A stretch of 64,000 nucleotides of DNA from Coniferiporia sulphurascens (lineage: Eukaryota; Basidiomycota; Agaricomycetes; Hymenochaetales; Hymenochaetaceae), in assembly GCA_002794785.1 (NCBI GenBank), contig NBBA01000013.1:1178001-1242000 (forward strand). The letters are read 5' to 3'. Every line of letters begins with the position of its first letter. Within the stretch, counting starts at the first letter, position 1. The notes under the pieces are model-generated. The model ran no database searches and was not told the origin of the DNA. It was given only the letters and a program-made list of their open reading frames with translations. Below are positions 1 to 9,899 of the stretch, piece by piece. The position numbers and the translations under genes are program-made.

Positions 1-3000
1 GGTAAGTATTAAATTATATTAATTTTGATAGGGGAGGCAAACTAAACGTGCGCTACCGATACAGATACCATTACATATTTCACAGTAATTGCCGGCATTT
101 TTCGTGCTGGGCTCACCGCTTTCCCGATTTCCCCGCGAAACTCCCCTACAGCAGTGGCTCATCTCATCCGAAAGACTAAAGTTACACACCTACTTGTCGG
201 TCACAAACAAGCCTCGCAGACCCTTTTAGATATGACCCTCGAGCTTCTGGATAGAGACGGGGAAGGAAAACCGGGAACATCACTTATGCCTAGCTATGAA
301 GAAATCTATACATCTGGCGCCGAGTTCAAGCCATTCCCCCGCGTAAAGCCCGACCAAGACTCGGTTGTTCTCTATTTACATTCATCAGGCTCTACAGCTT
401 TTCCAAAGCCTATCCCCTGGACTCATTACAGATTCCTGTTAGTCGGCTGGATTCCGTGTATGAACCTCCCAGCTCCGTTGAATTTTGTGCTCTTGATAAC
501 GGTTTTTCGTTCGTGGTTTTTCAGATTTCGGGGAGCGCGATATGTGCGGTTTGCGCTTCGCCTGTCACTCAATGCCTATGTATCATGGCATGGGTGTTAT
601 GCAAATTGGTTGGACGGTGTGCAATTCTCAGACACCTTTATCCCACACTTTCTAATCTACCGTATAGGCTATGGCCGGTCTCACCATTACCGCATTCCAA
701 CCGTCTAATCCGCCGATCACTCCCAGTTCCGACAATGTTTTCAAAGGATCTATGGAAACCCAGAGTGATATCATCTTTTGCGTCCCGAGCTTTATTGAGG
801 TAATTTTTCCTCCCTCGGTCTACAAAGCGAGCTGACTTCTGTTTGCGTTAGGCATGGGGACGTAACAGTGAATACGTCGCTCGATTACGCAAGATAGACG
901 GTGTTGTATGTTCCTGCGCAGCGTAGTTACAGAGAACTAGTATTTGATCACGAGCACTTTCTAGCTTTTCGGTGGTGGGCCTCTCAATAAGAAGGTTGGT
1001 GACGCACTGGCAGTACAAGGCGTCTCCATCTTCATACTTTACGGAAGGTTAGTCCGCATTTTCAAGTCTTGAATTTTCTCGCCCATTCAGATCCGTACCA
1101 GTACCGAAGTTGGCATAGTTAGCCCCATCATCCCTAGTAGGTCCCCGCTACTGCAAGGTTAACCCGACTTTAACCAAATCTGGTATCGATTCAGAAAAGG
1201 CTGGAATGGACTGGGAATACTTCCAAATAGCAAGTAACATAAACCCCAAATTCGTGCCGAATGGAAGTGGGAATTACGAATTGATAATTGTGGTAAGGAT
1301 ATCGTTCTATATCCGCATCGAGTACCGCAAAGAGCTTATCGTCTACCAGCCGCATAAATACGAAGTCCCCAATGTGTTCAATACGAAGGTTGACGGCAAG
1401 GACGCGTACGCCACGAGTGATCTTCTGGCACCCCATCCTACGAAGCCTGGATACTGGAAGGTCTATGGGAGAGTAGATGACCAACTTATGTACTCTACCG
1501 GGGAGAAGGTTCGTCTTTGCTTTCTTTCTGGAGGTTTTCTTATTTGTAAACTGAGATGATCTAAAGACAAACCCGGGACCTCTAGGTATGCATTTCTTTC
1601 TTGATGGTCAAACTCTTCGTTTTTTCGGAACTTATCAGTGCCTTCTTTTTCTAGAGAGCATTTTGAATCAGGATCCGCATGTCCAAGCAGCGGTAATGTT
1701 TGGCAGGGGAAGGTTCAACGCCGGAGTCTTAATTGACCCCAGACCCGAATTTAAGTTCGATCCAAGTGATACCGCAGCGCTTACAGAGTTCCGCCGAGAG
1801 ATCTGGTGTGTACTCATACATTTATTATTCAGAGCTATTAATAATCGAGACCCAGGCCCACGGTTGAACAGATGAATGAGTACGCTCCACAACATTCCAG
1901 GATTTTTAAAGAGGTACGCAAATATATCCTTTACGCTGACGATCTTCGGAGAGCTCAGTGGACGTTAATCCCAGATGATTCTCGTATCATCTCCTTCCAA
2001 ACCATTCAGCTATACGGCCAAGAATACGACGCGCCGCCAATATATTATCAACGACTACGAGGACGAAATAGACGCTGTTTACAGAGTCGTTTTGGAAAGC
2101 ACACAGTCGGACATCCCGCTACCCACCAGCTGGGAAGTCGCGCACACATTAGACTTCGTGAGATTGGTGGTTGAGAAAGTGATGAAGCGCACTGTTGCGG
2201 ACGACGTAGATATTTTTCAAAATGGCTGTGATAGGTTAGTCTCTAGCACGAAATCTCTCATTTATTCACCTGAAGTTATTTTGCAGTCTTCAGGCCACGT
2301 GGATCCGGAACACACTCCTGAACGCGCTGCGGGTCTCAACAGAAGTCGATGTAAGGACTGTGCCTATCAACTTCGTCTATAACAACCCGACTGTCACTGG
2401 ACTTGCGGCTTACGTTTCCGAACTCACCCGTTCCCCTGGCGGTACGTCCGACCAGCGACATGTACAGAGGAAGGTGGACGAGATGCATGCCCTTGTTAAG
2501 AGGTACAGCGAAGGTTTCCCGAAGCATGTGCCAACAGACGCTCTACCCTCTGACGGGGATGTCGTTTTGGTTACGGGAACGACAGGGGCGCTTGGGGCGA
2601 TCTTGCTTGTTGAACTCCTCTCTTCTCCGACTGTGAAGCGTGTGTATGCTCTTAATAGGAGAGGAGGTGAACTGTTGCTTCGCCAGCAGGCAGCGTTGGA
2701 GGAAAGAGGCTTGGACACAAGCTTGCTTGATGATCCAAAGTGCCTCTTGTTAGAGGGAAGCCTTAATGAAGAGAACTTTGGTTTGGGTATCGATACCTTC
2801 GAGGAGGTGAGTGGTTTCCCGGTGCGGGTCTCAGAGGGAGCAGTTATTGACGTCTCATTAGGTCCGAACGACCGTCACGCATATCATACATAATGGTAAG
2901 GCGAAAGTACATGCTATAAACTACCGTCACTAATACTGATCCAATTTTCAGCCTACCCCGTCAATTTCAACATGTCTTTAACTTCCTTCGAGCCGAGTGT

Positions 3001-3938
3001 TGCTGGTTTACGTCGCCTGATCGACATGGCCCTGTCGTCCCCGTTGTGTTCACCCCCACGACTCTTGTTCACGAGCTCAATCGGCGTGCTTCGCCGTACG
3101 TACTTGTGTCTCTGTTAATCTATCTGTTGGTTGACGTGCCGTTTTACAGAAAATCCGAGTAAAAGCCCTATTAAAGAAGAGTTCGTGGAGGCGGCGTCGG
3201 CTGTCGGGGCGGGATACAGCGAATCCAAATGGGTTTGTGAAGAGTTGCTATCCGTTGCTTCCCGGGAGACGTCACTTGAATCGGTCGTTGTACGGATTGG
3301 GCAGATGAGTGGAATGAACACCAATGGATGCTGGAACACGAAGGAGTGGGTACCAGCCATGTTCAAGTCAAGTATAGCCCTTGGATGTCTTCCTTCCCTC
3401 GACCAGGTACGCTTCCGCCCTCCCATAATTTAAGATAACACAACATTGAATAACATTCTACCGCTCATAACCACTGCAGCAAACGATCTCATGGATCGCC
3501 ATAGACACCGCAGGACGCGCCGTAGCCGAGATGCGAGACTCGCCCGTGCAGATGCTGCACCTCGCTCACCCCAATCCGGTGTCGTGGGCCTCGCTGTTCG
3601 GTCCCGTGGCCGTAGACCTCGGTGTTCCACTCGTGCCGTACGCCGAGTGGCTTGCGCGCGTCGAAGGGAGTCGCAGTGCAAATGCGGACGTGGACGCGGA
3701 GGCAGAGGCACGAGCGAACCCTGCGGGTTTAATAGCCGAGTTTTTCCGAGGCTCAGCGCATGTGGGTCAAGAGGGCGGGGACTCAGAGTCGGGGTCGGAG
3801 GCAATGGGGTTGAAGCGCCTCGCTCTGGATGGGGCGTTACGCATTTCGCAGGCGATGAGGGACGCAGGCGTGGAGCCGCTTTCTGTCGAGAGTGTGAGGA
3901 AGTGGATAATGTATTGGAAGAAGATTGGATATATTTAA
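1..3938 (+). CDS. Adenylate-forming reductase (A-T-R, NRPS-like), 5' end outside the window
   Basis: Activates a carboxylic acid as its adenylate, loads it on a phosphopantetheine arm and releases it by NADPH-dependent reduction. Base 1 is the last base of an upstream exon, followed by an intron at 2-85, so the start codon lies outside the window. Domains in order: adenylation (LHSSGSTAFPKP near 385-415; DMCGLRFACHSMPMYHGMG near 540-595; GSTEVG split by the intron ending near 1105; SDLLAPHPTKPGYWKVYGR at 1415-1475), thiolation (GCDSLQATWIRN, with the serine codon split by the intron at about 2235-2286), and a Rossmann reductase (VTGTTGALG near 2570-2596; GYSESKW near 3215-3235, supplying the Tyr/Lys pair). 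About twelve short introns are needed and every phase joins, so the visible part looks functional. The substrate cannot be read from sequence. It is a diverged paralogue of the minus-strand gene at 32269-36418, and its last exon is copied at 8470-9046. Confidence 0.88.
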
Positions 3939-4860
3939 TGTATGAGATTATTGTTAGTGTGTTGATGTTTGTTTGTATAATATAGGTCAATCATCGGTCA
4001 TTGGGACACCGGAGCTAGACAAGCTATTCTCGCAGTTCAGTGAGAAACATTTTAAAAATAAAAATAATATTATGTTCAGTTAGATTCTGGCTATCTCTGT
4101 CCAACATCTAGGAGGAAACTGAGCACATTTAGGAGGGAGATAGCTGAAGAGAAAAATCCGGTGAAATTGAGCCTGCAGGCTGCACCACTCAACGGGACAG
4201 GCTGTCCCTACGAGATTTCAAACTTGGTTACTACCAAAAAAAGGAAGAAGAGGGCTAAGCAATGACAATTTACATTTCCCGGTAAACAGGAACATAATCT
4301 TCAGTCCTCATCTTTCATTTTTTTTCTTTTCTCTACCATTTCCTCTTTGATTGCAATGACTATTTTTTTTGACCTGCCACCACTTTGTGCTGCGATGAAA
4401 GCCCGTATAATTAAGCTACCCATGTATGATATTTTGCATTTTAAGTTCTGCTAATCATTCTTGGTAAATGTTAATCTCCATTTTAAGGATTTTATGGGCG
4501 ATTTTGCTTTTTCTTGCTCATTTCTCATTCAAATTTCAAACAGGTTGCCTTACTCCATTCAAAGTCAGAGGTACATGCCTGGTTGCAAAATGCAAAAATA
4601 ATGAGGAAAATCGAGTGGACATGGCACTCTCCAGCCCGGTGTCCCAATGACTGGTGCTGTCCCATTGACTCGGACCGGTGATTGACTGTATGTATATCGA
4701 GTCTGGTAGAAGTGTCGTCTAATGAAATACTGAATAGGACAGAGGGTCGAGCTACATATGCACGCGCATATAGTCAGGATATGCAGAAGCTTTCGGGTCC
4801 TGAATATTAATGGCAGCAAGGCGGCTCTGTCGAAAAATTCTCACTAGTACTGCAAGTCTT
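3939..4860. other. Intergenic, with a block copied at 8131-8460 and 9040-9262
   Basis: No gene is supported here. From about 4311 to 4867 the sequence (a T-rich run, then the stretch ending in GTCTGGTAGAAG and CGCGCATATAGTCAGGATATG) recurs in the same orientation in the spacer of the inverted duplication. There it is split by the inserted reductase exon copy. The A/T-rich segment just after 3938 is the likely 3' UTR and terminator of the reductase. Confidence 0.6.
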
Positions 4861-7835
4861 CTCGGACTCGGACACTACCGCACTACTTAAAGCGGAGTTC
4901 GAACCTTTTGTGTACCTGGGTGCGTGGCGCGTGTTAGATCACAGGATTGATCACAGGATTAATATTAGGCACGAATCGGATTGATCCCGAATAAGCTATG
5001 TAATACACTTATACAGTACATGCGTACATCATCTGCCAGGCGCCTCCGCCCATGATCGGCGATCGCCCGCTGCGTAGGCATCCTCGAACATCCACTAAGG
5101 CGTCCGTTTTCTCTCTCTCTCTGTCCTCTCTCAGAGCAGAGGAACATCTAGTTTAGAACCGATAGACCGCCAAGCAACACTTGCGAATGAGCAGTTCTAT
5201 GACACCTATGTTTGCGATCTGGGAGATTTCTGACTATTGTCTTGCCCATGTCTCACGGAAGCTCCAGTTCTGCAGCTCTCGAATGGATTCAAAAATAAAT
5301 AGTACCAAGTTATATACAAACTCTATCTAACTAACAAGAAATAACCAAAAAAGATCCAAGGGTTTTAAAAAAAATAGCCCCCCAGAAAACACATTAACGC
5401 AAAAAAAAGTGAACAAACACATGTCCACTACGTCTCCACGAGCCCCAATCTCTGCTTTGCCGCGAATGCAAGCATCTTCAGCAGGATGCGCGGGTGCATG
5501 AAGTCCGTTGGAGGTGCCAGGAACACACGCACGTGCCACACTGTAGAGTTTACGCTTTTATCCTGTCGTTTTAAAAGTTTCTTTGTGAGCTACAGATTGG
5601 TTCGGGGATACGGCGCCAATACTGGGTGACGTACCCTGCCTGAGAGCAGCATCAAAATTGTAGACATGCCCCCTGCAAGGCGTTCATCACTCAGCTGCTC
5701 GCCTTTCGCGGGCGTCGTCGTGTCCCACTGGTAGTCTGCAATACCGCCGTTCAGCACTCAGCACAATCTAAGGGATTTCAAGGCAATATCTTACCAGTCG
5801 GCTTCGTTCCATCCCTTTAACCGTTCCCGAAGGAGACCTCAGTTAGCTAAAGGCGTTTGATCACCCCAAAACAGACATACCATCCGCTGACTATTCGACG
5901 CGTATGTACTTTGAAGAATGTGGATCCGAAATCGACAGGGAGAATGCCGGTACGCATAGACAACGTTCGGAGTTGTTTGTCGAGCGTAATGGCACCAATG
6001 GTGGCCTTACTGCAGCCTTGCCTGCAGCGCAAAGTATTAGTCCTGGTTCAGGCAGTGCTGGGACAGGACGCGAAAGACTGACCCCCATGTCGGATTGACC
6101 ACCATTACAGCGTCCCCGGTCGCGACAAAATTGGACAGCATATGTGGTGCATTTTCGTAGTGTATCCACGAACAACTCGCTACGTCCATCCTGTCAGAAA
6201 AGGAGGAAACGGGGATTTAGTGGAGGTCGGGTTTTGCTCACGGTATTTCCCCTGTTCCATCTCTACTCCCGATTCATCATCGCCCGCGATATCGAGCAGT
6301 GCGTCTAAAAGGTCGTATATCCACCCCGCAATGGGATTATGGCCCTCGACCTCCACTGTCTTCAGCCAGTTTCTGATTTCTGAGGGTGCCTGTGGGAGAA
6401 CCCGCTCTCCCCAACCCCCAAAGGCATACTCAACTGCACCACGTTCAACACCACTGCAGACAGTAAAGCCGGAAATCTAAGAAAGAGACCCACTGCGATG
6501 TCCCTCAACCCGGCTGATCATGAACAGTTTTCGCTCCCGCCCCGGCCAAGGAAAGTACGTGTATAGCCATGCTGCGCGGTCGTACCCGCCCGGTACTGGC
6601 AGACTGTCCCAGTGTGCTGCTGGAATAGTAAAGCGGAACTTGGTGTAACGTTGCAGCGTGTTGTACTCCGTGCGCAGATCCGTGTCAAATGCGAGTGTAC
6701 TGCGGGGTGCAGTGGAGGAAGTGGAGGGCGTGTAAAGGCGCCTGAGCCACTTGAATCCGGCCTGTGTACCACCTGTGCAATCTAATTACAAAGTTTCCTG
6801 TTAACTCTACCTGGGGTGCTAGAGGGGACCAGCCTACCGACGACAAGCGCAGCCTGGATGTCCACCTCAGTTCCATCGGGTTGGCGAACCTGCACGGACT
6901 CCAATATGTCGTGCTCCGAGCCGTCTGTACTTGCCTTGGCCTGCACGCCTACTGCGGTACCTACGACCCACCGTATTCGCTTCGATGAGCCCATCACAAG
7001 ACGGCGCAACAGGCGTTCGAATGATTCGCGGGTGATAAAGAAGCCTTGAGGGGATTCTCCGGGGGCACTGTTTGCGTAAGGGAAGGGCAGTTCACGCCCG
7101 CACAACTGAACACCATAGTCCGCATCCGCGATGCTATGGAATGGACAATCGGATATGTGTTTAAGTCGTGACGTCATTTACGAAGTGACGCACTGTCCAT
7201 CTGCTTGCCTGACATCATCCTCGAATGTAGGGAAGAACTGTCGCAAGGCCTTGAGTGCCATGGGTTGGAACACTATCATGTAGCCGTCAGCCGACGCCAC
7301 TGAGAAACTCCCCGCTGCCCAGATCGCGTACCATGCTGCGCTTTGTACTGTGGTACACGTGTCCGCGTATGTCCGTCGGCCACTTGCTCCCCGACCTTCT
7401 CTCCCTGTTCGTCGAAGAGGTTGCTTTGCGCGTGCTTCGTCGCGAGCCGCGCCTCCGGCTCAACGATGGTCACATCCTCAAAGTGGTCTGCGCAGACACG
7501 CGCGGCCCATAAGCCTGCGATGCTAGTAGCCGGGATATGGTCAACGTGTACAGTCCATGGCAAGCGCGCCAGCTCACCTGCCACCGCACACAACTGCGGT
7601 GCCCTCTATGCGGCTTCCGTCTGGGCGTGGTGTCCCCAGGTTTGGGATATCGTACAGTATCATCTTCGTGCGGATGAAATGCTGCCGCAGGGTGCGCCCA
7701 AGGACGCACCAAAGTGCATAGACGACTGGAAGAGCGAGGGCAGCGCTGGCTGTAAGTGAATACGCCATGATGAAGGAAGGAAGCAAGAAAGGTATTCAAC
7801 ACGTCTGTTTTAAGCTTCTGATTCTGAGTCAGCAC
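4861..7835. repeat. Left arm of a roughly 3-kb inverted duplication
   Basis: The arm matches the reverse complement of 9900-12893 over almost its full length, including coding exons, introns and the A/T-rich 3' flank near 5300-5420. Homology starts at about 4861 (CTCGGACT, before GCGGAGTTCGAACC) and ends near 7835 (CTGAGTCAGCACTG). Divergence is modest, with scattered substitutions and small indels. The arms are separated by roughly 2.06 kb. Boundaries were set by eye. Confidence 0.85.
5428..7768 (-). CDS. FAD-dependent monooxygenase (LasC/PHBH-like), left copy, apparently intact
   Basis: Predicted membrane-anchored flavoprotein that would oxygenate a small organic substrate using NAD(P)H. 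The ATG at 7768 opens a hydrophobic N-terminus (MAYSLTASAALALPVVYALW). The FAD dinucleotide fold VVCGGSIAGLWAARV is assembled across the first intron, followed by DHFEDVTIVEPE. Next come FQPMALKALRQFFPT and GFFITRESFERLLRR, and after another intron VVDCTGGTQAGFKWL. The second FAD motif is FVATGDAVMVVNPTWGQGCS, joined across an intron. The tail ends DFMHPRILLKMLAF...GLVET before the stop at 5428-5430. About eight introns are needed. One junction, between SR/EGHR and ISGFTVCSG near 6477-6520, carries an in-frame TAG; removing it needs an unusually short (33-nt) intron, so this part of the model is uncertain. The intron before SCSWIHYENAP works with an acceptor at CGTAG. Confidence 0.75.
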
Positions 7836-8130
7836 TGGGTGGGCGTCAATAATTCAAGACTCGAACACGATTGTGGGGCCCCGCAATGCCGAGCCGCGGC
7901 TCTTCATTAAGCCTATGGCCTGTCATTTGTTTTATGTTTTGACTTCACGGTCCGTTTGCGCGTTACTGTAATCTTTACCCGGCTTCTTGTCGAATCCGAC
8001 GGCAGCGGCCACGCTGCTCATTTCGGATCCACTTTCTTTGCAGGGACGTCCTTCACATCAAATGGTACTTTCAATCGTAGCAAAGTACCAGTCCAGTAAA
8101 CACAATTTTTGATGGCGGCTGGGAGGCCCC
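7769..8130. other. Spacer and upstream region of the left FAD-monooxygenase
   Basis: Contains the inner end of the left arm (to about 7835) and the likely promoter of the minus-strand monooxygenase. No other gene was recognised. Confidence 0.5.
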
Positions 8131-8460
8131 CTTCACCTTTTCTCTACCGTTTCCTCTTCGATTGCAGTGATGTTTTTTTTGGATCTGCCGCTGCTTTGAT
8201 CTGTGATGGAATTAAGTATTATTAAGCTACCAATGTATAATACCCCATCTCTTACAGTCTGTAAACCATTTTTGGCAGATCTTTATTCTAAGGATTTTAG
8301 AGGTGATTTTGATTTTTCTTGCTTATTTCTCATTCAAACCGGTTGCCTTGCTCTACTCAGGGAAAGAGGTACACGACTGGCTGCAACATGCAAAAATAAT
8401 GATGAAAATTGAGTGGATATACAGTAGCACTCTCTGGCCTAGTGTCCCATTGGCCAGTGA
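8131..8460 (+). repeat. Copy of block 4311-4670
   Basis: The segment beginning TTTTCTCTACCGTTTCCTCT and the following AAGCTACC...AGGATTTTA...GGTTGCCTTGCTC text match 4321-4660 in the same orientation with many substitutions. It continues at 9040-9262 after the inserted exon fragment. Confidence 0.75.
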
Positions 8461-8469
8461 TTAACTGTA

Positions 8470-9046
8470 CGCTTCCGCCTTTCCATAATTTAAGATAACG
8501 CAGCAGGGATTAACATTCTACCGTTCATAACCCATAACCAGCAAATGATCTCATGGATCGCCATAGACACCGCAGGACGCGCCGTAGCCGAGATGCGAGA
8601 CTCGCCCGTGCAGATGCTGCACCTTGCACATCCCAATCCGATGTCGTGGTCGGGCCTCGCTGTTCGGTCCCGTGTCCGTAGACCTCGGTGTTCCAATCGT
8701 GCTGTACGCCGAGTGGCTTGCGCGCGTCAAAGAGAGTCGCAGTGCAAACACGGACGTGGACGCAGAGGCATGAGCGAACCCTGCGGGTTTAATAGCTCAA
8801 ATTTTCCGAGGCTTGGCGCACGTGGGTCAGCAAGACAACGACCCGGACAATGAGGCAATGGGGAAGAAGCGCCTCGCTCCGGATGGGGCATTACGCGTTT
8901 CGCAGACACTGAGGGACGCAGGTGCGGAGCCGCTCTCTGTCGAGAGTGTGAGGAAGTGGATAATGTATTGGAAGAAGATTGGGTTCATTTAGAGTGTGAG
9001 ATTATTGTTGGTGTAGTGATGTCTGTGTTTGTTTGTACTGCATCAT
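8470..9046 (+). pseudogene. Decayed copy of the terminal reductase exon and its preceding intron
   Basis: Matches 3411-3975 of the A-T-R reductase gene: the last intron from CGCTTCCGCC onward, then the exon encoding ISWIAIDTAGRAVAEMRD and the C-terminus up to WIMYWKKIG. The copy is dead. A 4-nt gain after ATGTCGTGG shifts the frame, a TGA follows in GAGGCATGAGCG, and the end is altered. Because the intron is present, this is a DNA-level copy rather than a retrocopy. It interrupts the copied block 8131-8460/9040-9262 cleanly after CTGTA. Confidence 0.85.
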
Positions 9047-9262
9047 GTATACTGAGTCTGGTAGAAGTTTCCTCTAATGATTTACTGAACAGGACACAGT
9101 CGAGCTACACCATAGCACAGGGAGTTCTAGTACATACAGTCTGCAAGCACACGCGCATATAGTCAGGATATGCAGGAGCTTTCGCGTCCTGAATAGCAGC
9201 TCTGTCGAAAGTTTTCTACTACCAGTACTACAGTAGTGCAAGTCTTCCGGTCTTCGAGGCTG
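9040..9262 (+). repeat. Copy of block 4690-4867
   Basis: TGAGTCTGGTAGAAGT, CACGCGCATATAGTCAGGAT and CTGTCGAAA match 4695-4830 in the same orientation. It is the second half of the block interrupted by the exon fragment, with an extra short insertion near 9112-9145. Confidence 0.7.
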
Positions 9263-9899
9263 GCTATCGGGCACTCAATAAAAAAGCACTTCCAATACTA
9301 CACTTAGTACTGACAGTCGGGAGTGTCAAGAACCCTGCGCCTCGGGATTTGCCGGGAGGGCTTAAATTTGTTGTCATATCTAGTCCGTCAATTAATACAT
9401 ATTATTTCTTAGTGAAACATAGCACATTAAATAGCCACAATTACAATGACCCTCTACAAGACTTTTTGATTAGAATTTCCCAATTCTGGGGTTGTTTTTT
9501 TCCTTCAAAAAATCACCAAGAAATTTTGACACATAACATCGAAGCTCATTTAACGCTCAATCGTGGGAATGCCATCGACATTTGATGGCTTCCCTGCATC
9601 CTTGATGAAAGTGGCTGTACATGTGTTCGCAGACAATTTTGCCTTGGCTGTGCAAGTGCTGGATCATCAAAAGTTTGGCACATGCATTATGCTAGTTTGG
9701 CATTTATTTTTATTTCTATATCTCAAAAAATTTAACACATTTGATCTACTTAGAAACACCTCTGAAAAAGGGAGGTATTTTAGTTACTTTTCCATTTAAA
9801 GTTTTAATCTCAGCCGAGAATATGGAAAGTCCCGGACCAGGTAGAGCAGCGGCTTCTTGACGTTTCTCTCGCCAAGGCGCTTTCTGTTCGGGGTGTACG
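9263..9899. other. A/T-rich spacer inside the inverted duplication
   Basis: No coding exon or recognised repeat could be supported. Short open frames lack ATG context or splice logic. The last part is probably the promoter side of the right-arm monooxygenase copy. Confidence 0.4.

Noticed and set aside
3430..3990. Long frames opposite and overlapping the last reductase exon
   Set aside because: GC-rich coding sequence leaves opposing frames open; the reductase frame has conserved motifs and correct splicing.
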